Counted from the stretch's first letter, positions 18,691 through 28,316 are shown. The stretch: DNA of 64,000 bases from JABAAI01 sp965242745 (GCA_965242745.1 CBDETG010000106.1:1-64000), one strand, 5' to 3'. The notes: generated from the sequence alone by a model not told the origin. A program made the numbers and translations.

Positions 18691-19551
18691 TCATAGAATG
18701 ATCTCTGTACCTATGCCTTTCTTGGTAAATATTTCCAGCAAAAGAGCATGCTCTATGTTGCCATTGATAATATGCGCCTTTTGTACTCCATCTTCGAGCG
18801 CGCGCAGGCAGGCGCGGATTTTCGGTATCATACCGGCCTGAATCACCTGCTTGTCTATGAGCTCTATGATCTGCGAAGATCGGATATGCGGCATAATACT
18901 TTCTTTCCTGCTGCTGTCTGCAAAAATGCCATCTACGTTTGTAATTAGGATAAACTTTAAGGCCTTCAAGACCCGCGCAATTTCTGCAGCTGCGCTGTCT
19001 GCATTCACATTATATGCCGCTCCATCATCGTTTGCGCCTACGGGAGAAATGACTGGAATAATATCACTAGTGAGCATTCTGGCTAAAAGCTCTGTTTTGA
19101 CTCCCATCACCTCGCCTACATAACCCATATCTATATTATTGACCGCTTCATGTTTCTTGGTAAAGATCAGGCTGTCTTCTTTGCCTGAAAGAGAAAGGGC
19201 AACCGCTCCTAAGTCCAATATCTCCTGCACGATCTCTTGATTGATCTGCGTCAAAGCTTCTTCAACGATAGCCATCGTCTCAGCATCTGTTACCCTCAGG
19301 CCTTCGCTAAACAATGCCTGCTTGCCTTTTTGCTCCAGCTTCTGGTTTATGAGCGGGCCTCCTCCATGAATCAGCACAGGGCGCATCCCCACATAATTCA
19401 TAAAGACCACGTCTGTTAATATCTTACGCCGAAGCCTTGTATCGCTCATTGCTGAGCCGCCATATTTGATCACTACGGTTTTTTCATAAAAATTCCTTAT
19501 GTACGGCAGGGCTTCAATGAGCACCTCTGCCTTATGGATATATTCCCGCAT
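18691..19551 (-). CDS. argB: Acetylglutamate kinase
   Basis: Phosphorylates N-acetylglutamate in arginine synthesis. The 286-residue protein has the amino-acid-kinase marks VVIKYGGSAM (about 26), VLIHGGGPLINQKLE (substrate loop), EGLRVTDAETM, YNVNADSAAAEIARVL and LITNVDGIF, and ends with GIGTEIIL. The N-terminal helix (MREYIHKAEVLIEALPYIRN) resembles the arginine-sensitive hexameric type, which would give feedback inhibition. It is the first gene of a leftward run with an aminotransferase, kdsA and the LPS-transport genes. No strong ribosome binding site is visible before its ATG. Confidence 0.96.
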   Translation of the reverse strand: MREYIHKAEVLIEALPYIRNFYEKTVVIKYGGSAMSDTRLRRKILTDVVFMNYVGMRPVLIHGGGPLINQKLEQKGKQALFSEGLRVTDAETMAIVEEALTQINQEIVQEILDLGAVALSLSGKEDSLIFTKKHEAVNNIDMGYVGEVMGVKTELLARMLTSDIIPVISPVGANDDGAAYNVNADSAAAEIARVLKALKFILITNVDGIFADSSRKESIMPHIRSSQIIELIDKQVIQAGMIPKIRACLRALEDGVQKAHIINGNIEHALLLEIFTKKGIGTEIIL

Positions 19552-19878
19552 GCTGCAAAAAAAAACATAAGCTCTAAAAAGAATACAAATATAGAGGCCA
19601 AATTTCTGCTAAGATTGCTGCCAGAATTATTTCGAATACGAGGGTGGTCAAATCCAAATTCCTAAGCTGCTACCTTAGCGATTGTGCAAAAGCAGCATAG
19701 ACTTTGCAGCTCAGCCGCCAGCCATGGCTCTGCCTGCACATTGCAAAAAGACGAAGAAGGCTGCGCTCTACAAAAAACTTTTTTGCCGCAAATTGACAGC
19801 ATAGTCAGGCTGCTCTTGCTGCAATAAATGTATTGACATAGTTTTACAGTCCTTAAGCAATGAAGGAAGATGATACTT
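19552..19878. promoter_or_regulatory. Divergent intergenic region argB/rnd
   Basis: No gene is seen in these 327 bases. TTGACA at 19833-19838 is a good -35 match upstream of rnd, but the -10 about 17 bases later is poor. AAGGAAGA at 19863-19870 is the ribosome binding site for the second rnd ATG (19879). The rest shows no clear hairpin or repeat. Confidence 0.35.
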
Positions 19879-21098
19879 ATGTTAGACTTTGTTTACATAC
19901 AAGATCAAAAGAGCTTCGATCAAGCCGTAGCAGATTTGCGTACTAAGCCGCAAATCGCTCTGGATACAGAGTCTTCAGGATACTTTACCTACTACCCGGA
20001 AATCTGCCTCATACAAATCAGCGCTCTTGGCAGGCATTATATCATAGATACCCTGCAGGCGATCAAGCTAGATGCTTTAGGCGCAATATGTAAAGACCCG
20101 TCTATAGTAAAGATTTTCCACGCAGCGGCGGCGGACATAAGAGAGCTAAAACACAGTTACAACTGGGAGTTCCAAAACATCTTCGATACCTTCTTGGCCT
20201 GCCGCCTTCTTGGCCATGCTTCCTGCTCTCTTGTCAGCTTAGTAGAGGAATACGAGGGCATTGTACTGCAAAAAAAGAACAGAAATCTAATTGGAAGCAA
20301 AGGCCCCTTACTCCATCCCAGCTGCAATATGCTCATTTAGATACAGCCTACTTAGAAGGTCTTATGCAAAAGCTTAAGGCAAAGCTGATAGATCAGAACA
20401 TGTACGAGGAAATACAGCAGGAATTTGAACGCCTTTGTCATATGGAAGTGAAGAAAGAAAAAAAGGAAGGCAATGGCGCTTGGCGGCGCATCGATAAAGC
20501 CAAAAGTCTTAGTCTGCAGGAACAAGCCTTATTAAAAGCGCTTTACGAAGAGCGGGAAAAAAAGGCGCAGGAAGAAAATATTGCTGCCTTTCGTTTAATA
20601 CCTAACTTTGCCTTATTGCTTCTTGCAAAGCAAAAGCCTTCAGACCTCAGCTCTCCATCCTCTTCTTGGAGACGTTTCTTTCACCCCTGCTTCCTGCGCA
20701 AAGATAAGGCGCTCTGGGAAGAATTGATACAAAACTGGACTCAGCTGGCTATACCTCAGGCAAAGGCATTGCCTGAAAATAAGCAGGCAGACGCTGTCAA
20801 CCATATAGAACGCAAAAAGCTCTTAAAAAACCTGAAGCAATGGCGCAAACGCATCGCCGAATATCGAGGCATCGCTCCTGATATGGTATGCAGCAGTCAT
20901 ATCTTCGCAAAAATCATTCAGGAAGCTCCTAAAAGCTTAGATGAGCTTGAGCGCTTGGAGCTCTTGTCTCCTTACAAAATAAAAGTTTACGGCAAACAAT
21001 TACTTGCTATCTTGGCTCAAAATTACGAAGGAGAGTTGCCCGAAGGACTCAGTACCAACAGCCCGAATAGGAATGACTTTGCGAAGCCTATGTCTTAA
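19879..21098 (+). CDS. rnd: Ribonuclease D-like 3'-5' exonuclease, frameshifted at an A7 run
   Basis: DEDD-family exoribonuclease of tRNA maturation. Frame one has the catalytic ALDTESSGYFTYYPEICLIQ (DE of motif I), FHAAAADIRELKH (motif II) and FDTFLACRLLGHASCSLVSL. It derails after VLQKK at the A7 run 20270-20276. With one more A the next frame joins as KEQKSNWKQRPLTPSQLQYA and then HLDTAYLEGL, the motif III YxxxD region with Asp, followed by the HRDC-like helical C-terminus (LLKNLKQWRKRIAEYRGIAP). The joined protein has about 405 residues. The ATG at 19879 is chosen because AAGGAAGA is correctly spaced from it and too close to the ATG at 19870. Polymerase slippage or sequencing error at the A run are both plausible. 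Confidence 0.82.
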
Positions 21099-21176
21099 GC
21101 GCTTTCTATAAAGACGCATGGCTTTGCGCATGACCCGGGTGCTGATGCGGTTTTTGTATATCATAAGGAAGAGAAG

Positions 21177-22280
21177 ATGTTAAGATTACGACGTTTTCAT
21201 TGGATGAATGCGCTGGTGCTTACTTTTTTAGCAGGCGCCTTTCTAAGCCCCATTGTCTACAGCGGCCTGCGCGAGCTCCTTACTGAAAGCCAAAGCAGTC
21301 ATGCCTCCCCTCTCAGCACAGAAAACCAGCAGGCGGCTCTGGCTCTGCAAAAGTCCTATATCAGCATCTACGAAAAAGCCAGCCCCTCTGTAGTTTATAT
21401 ACGAACGAATATTATTGTGCGTTCTGGGGGATTTTGGCTCGACTTTTACCAGCAAAAACAGCAGGCGGGCTCTGGTTTTATTGTAGATCAGGAAGGGCAT
21501 ATTGTTACCAATAATCACGTAGTTGCTGGAGCGCGCAAAATTGAAGTCATATTTCATGATAATACGAAGACCACAGCGCATCTCATAGGACGCGATGAGG
21601 CCAGTGACGTAGCTTTGATCAAAGTAGATTCTTCCCGCCAGATTAAGCCTGCTGTACTTGGTGATTCTGATAAAGTGCAGGTGGGGCAATTAGCCTTCGC
21701 CTTAGGAGCGCCTTTTGGTTTAGACCGCACCTTTACGGTGGGAATCATCTCAGCAAAACATAGACGCATAGACAACAGCCGCTATTCACGTATACAAACA
21801 GACGCAGCTATCAACGTAGGGAATTCAGGCGGGCCTCTCTTGAATGTTTTCGGGGAAGTTGTTGGCATCAACCAATCCATCTATTCTACTTCAGGGGGCA
21901 GCGTAGGCATAGGATTTGCAATCCCTATCAATGAAGCCAAGAACGTAATCAAACAGCTTCGTAAGGAAAGGCGCGTAATAGGGAAGCCCACCTTAGGCGT
22001 CAATATCGCCATTCCCGCCCCTGCTTTGAGCAGAGACTTAGGAGTCAGCGGCAAGAAAGGAGTAGTCGTAATCCAGGTGATCCCGGATTCTGCAGCAGAT
22101 AAAGCAGGCCTGCAGGAATACGATTTCATTTATATGGCAAATAAGCAAAAGATTCAATCCAGCAAGGACCTGGTTAGCGCCGTCCAGAAGGCGGGAGTGG
22201 GGGGAAAACTAGCGCTGCAAATTATCCGTGAAAAAAAAGCAATGCGCATCACTGCAGAAATAGGAGAAGCTATAAACTAG
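21177..22280 (+). CDS. HtrA/DegQ-type serine protease with PDZ domain
   Basis: Periplasmic quality-control protease, 367 residues. An N-terminal membrane anchor or uncleaved signal (MNALVLTFLAGAFLSPIVY) is followed by a trypsin-like domain: His in IVTNNHVVAGA, Asp in DEASDVALIKV, Ser in AAINVGNSGGPLLN. One PDZ domain follows (LGVSGKKGVVVIQVIPDSAA, then DKAGLQEYDFIYMANKQKI). One PDZ and an N-terminal anchor fit the DegS/HtrA group. The ATG follows AAGGAAGAGAAG, a good ribosome binding site. It lies 78 bp after rnd, and convergent with the next gene at a gap of 3 bp. Confidence 0.93.
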   Translation: MLRLRRFHWMNALVLTFLAGAFLSPIVYSGLRELLTESQSSHASPLSTENQQAALALQKSYISIYEKASPSVVYIRTNIIVRSGGFWLDFYQQKQQAGSGFIVDQEGHIVTNNHVVAGARKIEVIFHDNTKTTAHLIGRDEASDVALIKVDSSRQIKPAVLGDSDKVQVGQLAFALGAPFGLDRTFTVGIISAKHRRIDNSRYSRIQTDAAINVGNSGGPLLNVFGEVVGINQSIYSTSGGSVGIGFAIPINEAKNVIKQLRKERRVIGKPTLGVNIAIPAPALSRDLGVSGKKGVVVIQVIPDSAADKAGLQEYDFIYMANKQKIQSSKDLVSAVQKAGVGGKLALQIIREKKAMRITAEIGEAIN

Positions 22281-22283
22281 CCC

Positions 22284-23216
22284 TTACTGCTCCCTTTCAT
22301 CCATACGAATATCGTTTAGGGAATCTGATATGCGTCCGCACAGCTTAAAATTTATGTAGTTAATATGATTGTTGACATCCTTAATGAACTTTGTTACGTA
22401 GCGTACAAAAACAGGCTGCTGCCGCTCTTTAAAAAGGTACTCCTGCAGGACGTATAATTCATCTTGGAGATCAATGTAAATATACAGCAGATCACGGCAA
22501 TCCTGCTGGAATGCTAAAATACGTTCCTGCATAGGTTTTTGGGCTTTGCTCTTGGAACTTAGGCCATATTTTTTCCCAAGGCTTGTTATTGCTTCGTGCG
22601 CATCCAGCGCAATGTTGAGTATCTCATCTATATATTCGTCCTTGAGACTTTTGAGCTCTTCTGTCTGCAGAATATTTTTGGCGCGCTTGCTGAGTATATT
22701 CCTTTGGTCCTGCAAAGCATCTCTGAGAGATAAGAGACCAAAAAGACTACGTTTTGGGTTCCTAAGAGAAATAAAATCCCTGCCTATGTAAATTTTATCT
22801 TGGTAGTTATGAGGCAGGTCCGTTGCTTTGGCGGTATAGAATTTTATCTCAAACTCCCCGTAGTCTTTTCTGGCTAGGCTTACAAAACGGCAGATCAGCA
22901 AGTGCTCATTTGCAGCAATGTAGTAGGCATTCGTCTCCAAAATAGAAGTGTATAAGGCCAGATGGTAGATTACATAACTTTTGAGCTCATTGATCCTTTG
23001 CTGCTGCGTTTTGAGCATGGATTGCAGCTCATCGGTTTCCTCCTCAGAAGCGGGGCCGACTGCCATGATAACGTGATTTGGAGATAATAGGGCACGCGTA
23101 TTGCTAAGGAAGAATTCCAGATACAAATTTTTTTCTACAGCCCTCTGGAACAGGTCCATCCGCCAGGGGCTTAGAGGCAGACTTTCCAAAGCAAGGATTT
23201 TCTTTAAGCTTTCCAT
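22284..23216 (-). CDS. Conserved-looking hypothetical protein, helical
   Basis: About 310 residues from MESLKKILALESLPLSPW (start at 23216 preferred; a further ATG lies three codons upstream). The protein is soluble, mostly helical and charged, with coiled-coil-like stretches (ETDELQSMLKTQQQRINELK; LQTEELKSLKDEYIDEILNI) and a beta-rich middle (YYIAANEHLLICRFVSLARK). No catalytic motif is recognised. It overlaps nothing and is convergent with the htrA gene. Function unknown. Confidence 0.7.
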   Translation of the reverse strand: MESLKKILALESLPLSPWRMDLFQRAVEKNLYLEFFLSNTRALLSPNHVIMAVGPASEEETDELQSMLKTQQQRINELKSYVIYHLALYTSILETNAYYIAANEHLLICRFVSLARKDYGEFEIKFYTAKATDLPHNYQDKIYIGRDFISLRNPKRSLFGLLSLRDALQDQRNILSKRAKNILQTEELKSLKDEYIDEILNIALDAHEAITSLGKKYGLSSKSKAQKPMQERILAFQQDCRDLLYIYIDLQDELYVLQEYLFKERQQPVFVRYVTKFIKDVNNHINYINFKLCGRISDSLNDIRMDEREQ

Positions 23217-23420
23217 AAAATGCAAAAACTATATAACTTTATTTGAGCAAGGTCTCCTTTACACCATTCTCTATTGTATCTATACTTATCAAGCACATAT
23301 TTTTCTGTTTCTCTAAAATAAGGGGAACTATATACCTTAAACCACAGGAATAGTCTAAAATAGCTGCATTTGCTTATACTCTCTAATCTTTCTCATTAAT
23401 TGACAGAGTTACAAGACTGT

Positions 23421-23708
23421 TCATAGAATTACTTGCTGCTTTGCTTTGTTAGAAATAACATAGACGTATTTTTGATCTATGTCTGTCTGCCTAAGGTCTG
23501 TTCTCTTCGGCGGATCTGTAGAAAAGCGCAGGGCTTTCTTGTAGTCAAAAAGTCCTTCTGGCTTTGCGGCCTCTTTCTTTAGCCTCTCTTGCGCAAGCTC
23601 ATGGGCCTTTATACTTTTGGAGTTTATGCCTTGCAGTACGTCTATGTTGTCATGGCAATAGATAGATCTGTTTTGCAGATTGCTTTTCATTTGTTTTGTA
23701 CAAAGCAA
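23421..23708 (-). pseudogene. Internally deleted DNA methyltransferase remnant
   Basis: A 95-codon chimera. The first 30 codons (NLQNRSIYCHDNIDVLQGIN) match the start of type II N6-adenine/N4-cytosine methyltransferases. The rest (AHELAQERLKKEAAKPEGLF, DLRQTDIDQKYVYVISNKA) matches, at both DNA and protein level, the C-terminal part of the methyltransferase gene at the right edge of the window. The whole catalytic core between them is gone and the GIY-YIG-like tail is truncated after SNKA. It is a deletion derivative of a paralogue and cannot methylate DNA. It lies 8 bp from the dapB stop. Confidence 0.8.
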
Positions 23709-23716
23709 AGGCCGGC

Positions 23717-24565
23717 TTAGCGGCGCATGCCCAAGACCTCCCGCATAGAGTAGCAGCCTGCTTTGTCAGCATGACCTATCAAAAAAAGGGCAGCTCGGAG
23801 CGCGCCTGCGGCAAAACAATTTCTAGAAGATGCTTGGTGGCTTAGCTCCAGCCGCTCCCCATCTCCAAAAAAGTGTATTCTATGCTCTCCTACCACATCG
23901 CCGCCTCGTATTGCGTGTATGCCTATTTCTTCTCTAGGGCGGGGAGATGGAGCTGAGTCCTTGTGCGAATGCCTCCCGTAGCATTCCTGATAGGAAGAAT
24001 ATTGGGCAAGATTTTTCAAGGAATCCCGCAAAGACAGCGCTGTGCCAGAAGGCGCATCTTTTTTATGGTGATGATGGATCTCTGTAATTTCCACATCAAA
24101 GCCAGAGCCCAGGAGTTCAGCCGTCTTCTGTGTCAGGTATAATAGAAGGTTCACTCCTAGAGACGTATTAGAAGCAAGAATCACGGCTATGTCTTGGGCT
24201 GCGTCTTGGACGCATCTTTTGTCTTCCTCTTGGAGGCCGGTTGTCCCGATTAAGCAAGGGAGTTTTTTGCGGCGGCAGATTTCCAGGGTCTGGAGGCTGC
24301 TGGATGGGGAGGAAAAATCTATGACGACCTGCGCTCCTTCTAAGGCCTCTTGTATATCATTTGTAAGCCGGATACCTAAGTCCTGAGGCAAGGCAGCTAA
24401 GCGCCCGGCATCTTGGCCCAGCTGAGGATGGTTTTTGCTCTCCAAAGCGCCGCAGAGCCTGAGGGATGCTCCATCTAAGGAATAACTTTGGGACAGGGCG
24501 ATGATACTTTTGCCCATACGGCCTGCAGCGCCCACCATAGCGAAGGCATAAGAAGAGCTTTTCAT
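23717..24565 (-). CDS. dapB: 4-hydroxy-tetrahydrodipicolinate reductase
   Basis: NAD(P)H-dependent reductase of the lysine/diaminopimelate pathway. The 282-residue protein has the dinucleotide-binding GAAGRMGKSI at the N-terminus, VVIDFSSPSS, LIGTTGLQEED, ASNTSLGVNLL, the substrate motif EITEIHHHHKKDAPSGTALS, IHAIRGGDVVGEHRIHFFGD and LSHQASSRNCFAAGALRAAL. The start overlaps the dapA stop by 4 bp (ATGA), so the pair is a translationally coupled operon that supplies the diamino acid for peptidoglycan. Confidence 0.96.
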   Translation of the reverse strand: MKSSSYAFAMVGAAGRMGKSIIALSQSYSLDGASLRLCGALESKNHPQLGQDAGRLAALPQDLGIRLTNDIQEALEGAQVVIDFSSPSSSLQTLEICRRKKLPCLIGTTGLQEEDKRCVQDAAQDIAVILASNTSLGVNLLLYLTQKTAELLGSGFDVEITEIHHHHKKDAPSGTALSLRDSLKNLAQYSSYQECYGRHSHKDSAPSPRPREEIGIHAIRGGDVVGEHRIHFFGDGERLELSHQASSRNCFAAGALRAALFLIGHADKAGCYSMREVLGMRR

Positions 24566-25446
24566 AGCTCCCTCCCCAGGCCTTCCAGCAAGGCCGCCAG
24601 TTCTTTGTATAAGACTCTATCCAGAGGAATAAGGGGCAGGCGCAGGCTTTCTTCGCAAAGCTTTTGCAATGAGGCAGCCGCCTTAAGCGCTATAGGGTTT
24701 GTATCCCAAAACAAGGCATGTATGAGATCGAACAATTCATGAAAGATACTGTTTCCTTGAGAAAAATTCTCTTGCAAATAAAGATCCATCATAGCTTTCA
24801 TTCGCGCAGGGTAAAGATTGGATGCCACAGATACAAGACCATCGCCCCCTAAGCCCATGAACGCAGGGACAATCGTATCGTCGCCGCATAAAAGACTGAG
24901 CCTGTCGCCGCAGTATTTTTTCAAACGAATCATTTGGAAAATATCTCCACTCGCCTCTTTGACAGCCCGAATGCGCTCGTGCTCTGCTAAGCTTTGGAAT
25001 GTTTCTACTTCTATATTCACGCCTGTGCGAGCTTGTATATTGTAAAGCATTACAGGGGCAGAGGAATGGTCTGCTATGGCCGCAAAGTGTTCTTTTAGTC
25101 CATGCTGACTGGGCTTGTTATAGTAGGGGCTGACGAGCATCACGCCCTGTACTCCAGCCCGGCAGGCGGCCTCTGTCAATTCTATAGCCTCTTTGGTAGA
25201 GTTGGAGCCTGTCCCTGCGATAACTTGGATTTTGCCCTGCGCAAAGGCAACGCTGCGGGCTATGAGTTCCTGATGTTCTTCATGGTCCAAAGTAGGAGAT
25301 TCTCCTGTGGTCCCGCAGGGCACTATGCCTTGGACGCCCGCATCTATTTGGCGCTTGACAAGGCGCTCGTAGGCGCAAAAGTCAATGTTTTTGCCTCCCT
25401 TCCAAAAAGGCGTAAGCAAGGCAGTATAGAGACCCTTGAATTCCAT
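24562..25446 (-). CDS. dapA: 4-hydroxy-tetrahydrodipicolinate synthase
   Basis: Aldolase-type enzyme that condenses pyruvate with aspartate semialdehyde. The 294-residue barrel has CGTTGESPTLDHEEH (about 42), the tyrosine motif LVSPYYNKPSQHG, VMLYNIQARTGVN and the Schiff-base lysine in RAVKEASGDIFQM (about 160), then LLCGDDTIVPAFMGLGGDG. It is first in the dapA-dapB operon. The ATG at 25446 gives the usual start MEFKGLYTALLTPFW. Confidence 0.96.
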   Translation of the reverse strand: MEFKGLYTALLTPFWKGGKNIDFCAYERLVKRQIDAGVQGIVPCGTTGESPTLDHEEHQELIARSVAFAQGKIQVIAGTGSNSTKEAIELTEAACRAGVQGVMLVSPYYNKPSQHGLKEHFAAIADHSSAPVMLYNIQARTGVNIEVETFQSLAEHERIRAVKEASGDIFQMIRLKKYCGDRLSLLCGDDTIVPAFMGLGGDGLVSVASNLYPARMKAMMDLYLQENFSQGNSIFHELFDLIHALFWDTNPIALKAAASLQKLCEESLRLPLIPLDRVLYKELAALLEGLGREL

Positions 25447-25734
25447 TGAGTAAGCTAAGGATAGACGCCTTAAGCTGTCAATCCGAGCGCCCTGCCCTTG
25501 CCTCTGGGCAGTAATGGCAACATGCTCTTTTGGCAGTTTTGTAATGACCTTAGAGCGCCCCGTATGATATATGCCTTTAGATAGAGCAAAGCAAGCTCAC
25601 ATGCGCCATGATTGTGACGTGCAGGGGACGAAGACATAGTCATTTCTACTCCGAAGCGCATGTCAAGAGCTCTTTTAAAAAACCAAAGACCCAGAGTTTT
25701 TGCAAGCTTCGTAAATAAAGGAACAATTTTTCAA

Positions 25735-26862
25735 ATGCCCTTAGCTTATCAAAGCATTTTCCTTATATTAGCGATGATTTTTGCTTTTTGTATTGCCCGC
25801 CTGCTTGCTGCCCATCCCTCTTTTTTCAGCGATATCCCTAACCAGCGCTCTGGACATAGTGAAGCTATCTCAAGGGCAGGAGGCTTAAGTTTTGCTTTGC
25901 CTGCGCTTTGTTTTTTCTTTTTCTACTTTTGGGAAAGCAATAATGCCGCCTACCAAGCTCTTTGTATAGGGTCTTTTGCTTTTTGCATGCTTGGCCTTTG
26001 GGATGATGCCTACGGTCTTTCGGCTCAGGTACGGCTTGTCCTTTCCCTTGTCCTTGCATGCGGCTTATGTTTTTGGGCGAGCTCCGATTCTTTTTCTATC
26101 AACTTTTTCAACGTAGCGCTTTTGCCGTGGTTTAGCCAATTTCTTGGAGAGGAGCTTGCGCATGTCTTCCTTTACGTTATTTGCATTCTTTGGGTACTTG
26201 CATGCGTCCATTTTTTTAATTTCATGGACGGCATGGATGCTTTAGCGGGCTTGCAAGCCTTATGGATCATCCTGCATCTCGCTTTGCTCCTGGCTAATGA
26301 AATGTTTTTGGAAATAGGCGCTCCCGTGTTTAGGCTGCAGGCCATGCTCTTCCCTTATTGCAGTCTTGCTTTGTGTCTGCTTGCCTTTTTATATTGGAAC
26401 TGGCCTAAGGCTTCTGTTTTTATGGGAGATAACGGTTCCTATTTCCTTGGCTTTAGCATGTCTTTTGCTGCTCTCCTTTCTTGGCCTGGGCCGCCCGTGC
26501 AAGAAGGACAAGAAGAATCTACGCCCTTTGCGATAGACCTGGGCCTGCTTGCCTGCGCCTGGCTGCCTTTTTTCCTAGACGCAGCCCTGACTCTTTTCTT
26601 ACGCAGCACAGAAGGCAAAAACATCTTTATGGCGCATCGTGAGCATCTCTACCAAAGGCTTGGAGCGCGGGGCTGGAGCCCCCTGCAAATACTTGGCTTG
26701 TATAGCTTACTGAATGTATTTCTTCTCATCCCCTTGGGTTTGGCGGTGTTTTATGATGCCTTCTTTTTTTCTGCTATAGCAGCCTGCCTCTTAGGGGGCT
26801 TGTACCTTGGCCTTTTTCTATATTTAAGGATGCAAAAGGGAGGGATAAGCCTAGACCGATGA
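25735..26862 (+). CDS. WecA/MraY-family polyprenyl-phosphate sugar-1-phosphate transferase
   Basis: Integral membrane glycosyltransferase family 4 enzyme, about 375 residues and ten or so membrane helices. It has the early DIPNQRSGHSEAISRAGG motif, the metal-binding DDAYGLSAQVR, FFNFMDGMDALAGLQA, FMGDNGSYFLGF and the cytosolic His motif AHREHLYQRLGARG. Members load HexNAc-1-phosphate onto undecaprenyl phosphate to start O-antigen or wall polymers. The lack of MraY-specific features and the HREHLYQRL motif favour a WecA/TagO/WbpL-like role. The ATG at 25735 follows AAAGGAAC at a good distance and is preferred over an in-frame ATG at 25660. Its stop overlaps the der start by 4 bp. Confidence 0.88.
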   Translation: MPLAYQSIFLILAMIFAFCIARLLAAHPSFFSDIPNQRSGHSEAISRAGGLSFALPALCFFFFYFWESNNAAYQALCIGSFAFCMLGLWDDAYGLSAQVRLVLSLVLACGLCFWASSDSFSINFFNVALLPWFSQFLGEELAHVFLYVICILWVLACVHFFNFMDGMDALAGLQALWIILHLALLLANEMFLEIGAPVFRLQAMLFPYCSLALCLLAFLYWNWPKASVFMGDNGSYFLGFSMSFAALLSWPGPPVQEGQEESTPFAIDLGLLACAWLPFFLDAALTLFLRSTEGKNIFMAHREHLYQRLGARGWSPLQILGLYSLLNVFLLIPLGLAVFYDAFFFSAIAACLLGGLYLGLFLYLRMQKGGISLDR

Positions 26863-28316
26863 GTTCCAAGAAGAACTATCCGCCCCGCGTATGTCTTTTA
26901 GGACGGCGCAACGTGGGGAAATCTACGCTCTTCAACGCCTTATATAAAAAAAGATATGCGATCACGGATGCCAGCCCTGGTCTTACGAGGGACATACTTG
27001 AAGTAGAGCTGGAACATAAAGGCTTTGTTTTTCGTTTATATGATATGCCTGGTCTGGATTTAGAGCTGCGTTCTCCTGATGGACTAAGGCGGGAATTAGA
27101 GCAAAAGATTTTGCAGCTTTCTATGAAACATCTTAGACGGATGGACCTGATCATAGTACTGATGGAAGCCCCTTTGCCCAACTCCTATGACATAGAGCTT
27201 TTGCGATTTATGCGCCGGCACATGTCTGCTTTTGCATCGCTCTATGTATTGAATAAAGTAGATAAGAGCCAAGAAAGTTTAGAAGTCTTGCTTGCCTTTT
27301 ATGAGGCGGGTTTCCCTGAGTGCCTGCCTCTTTCAGCGCGGGGGCGTTGGAATTTAGATAAACTTCTCGATCTCATAATGCAGTCCTTGTCCTCTCGAAA
27401 AAAACTCCCAGATCAAAATGCCGCAAAGGCCACTGCGCTGCAAGGCAAAGAGCTGCGCTTAGCCATTGCAGGGCGTCCTAATGCTGGGAAGTCTTCTCTT
27501 TTCAATCGTATATTAGGTGAGGAAAGAGCCCTCGTCTCAGAAGCGCCGGGCACCACGCGAGACAGTATAGACAGTTTCTTTCAGTACAAAGATCAACAAT
27601 TCCGCATTATAGATACGGCAGGCCTGCGGCGCTCTTCGCTCCTTCCTTCTTCTAAGGACCCCATAGGATTTTACAGCTTGCGTCGTGCGCAAAAGGCGAT
27701 AAGTCAGGCGCAGGTAGTCATTCACCTTATTGATTCTAGTTTAGGTCTTACAGATTGGGACAAAAAAATATGCGCTATGATCAAAGAACGCAGGGCATCC
27801 TTGATCTTTGCTCTGTCTAAATGGGACCTTATGCGAGCCGGCCCAGAAAGCCAGAAAATACGCAAGGATATAGAAGACAGGATGCGTTTTCTGTTTCCTT
27901 ATATGGCAAGAGCTCCTTTTGTGTTCTGCTCCGCTCATTCTGGACATGGTGTACGCGCTATTTTAGATCATGCCCTTAGGCTCTATGAGGCTATGTATAT
28001 GGAAATCCCTACGGCGGAGCTAAATGCGCAGTTGCAAAAATGGCAAGAGTCCATGGCTTCTAAAAACAAGGGGCTGAAAGTCTTTTATGCTGTACAAAGC
28101 GGCTGCGCTCCTATACGATTCAGGTTTTTTATCAACGATAAACGTTATTTCTCTGCTTCCATGAGAGCATATTTTGAAAATTCCATACGTAGTCACTACA
28201 AGCTAGAGGGCCTTTCCTTGCATATAGACCTGCGTCACAGAGAGAGTAAAGCAAAGGGAAAGGACGCTCCTAAAATACTTGCAAAAACAAAATTAAAAAA
28301 CAAAAAAAGCAGGTAG
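26859..28316 (+). CDS. der: GTPase Der (EngA), ribosome assembly
   Basis: Two tandem GTPase domains in 485 residues, diagnostic of Der, needed for 50S subunit maturation. Domain 1: G1 GRRNVGKSTL, G3 DMPG, G4 NKVD. Domain 2: G1 GRPNAGKSSL (about 210), PGTTRDSIDS, G3 DTAG, G4 SKWD. The C-terminal KH-like domain (TAELNAQLQKWQES, PIRFRFFINDKRYFSASMRA) is followed by a basic tail (KTKLKNKKSR). It overlaps the membrane transferase gene by ATGA and is probably co-transcribed with it. Confidence 0.96.
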   Translation: MSSKKNYPPRVCLLGRRNVGKSTLFNALYKKRYAITDASPGLTRDILEVELEHKGFVFRLYDMPGLDLELRSPDGLRRELEQKILQLSMKHLRRMDLIIVLMEAPLPNSYDIELLRFMRRHMSAFASLYVLNKVDKSQESLEVLLAFYEAGFPECLPLSARGRWNLDKLLDLIMQSLSSRKKLPDQNAAKATALQGKELRLAIAGRPNAGKSSLFNRILGEERALVSEAPGTTRDSIDSFFQYKDQQFRIIDTAGLRRSSLLPSSKDPIGFYSLRRAQKAISQAQVVIHLIDSSLGLTDWDKKICAMIKERRASLIFALSKWDLMRAGPESQKIRKDIEDRMRFLFPYMARAPFVFCSAHSGHGVRAILDHALRLYEAMYMEIPTAELNAQLQKWQESMASKNKGLKVFYAVQSGCAPIRFRFFINDKRYFSASMRAYFENSIRSHYKLEGLSLHIDLRHRESKAKGKDAPKILAKTKLKNKKSR

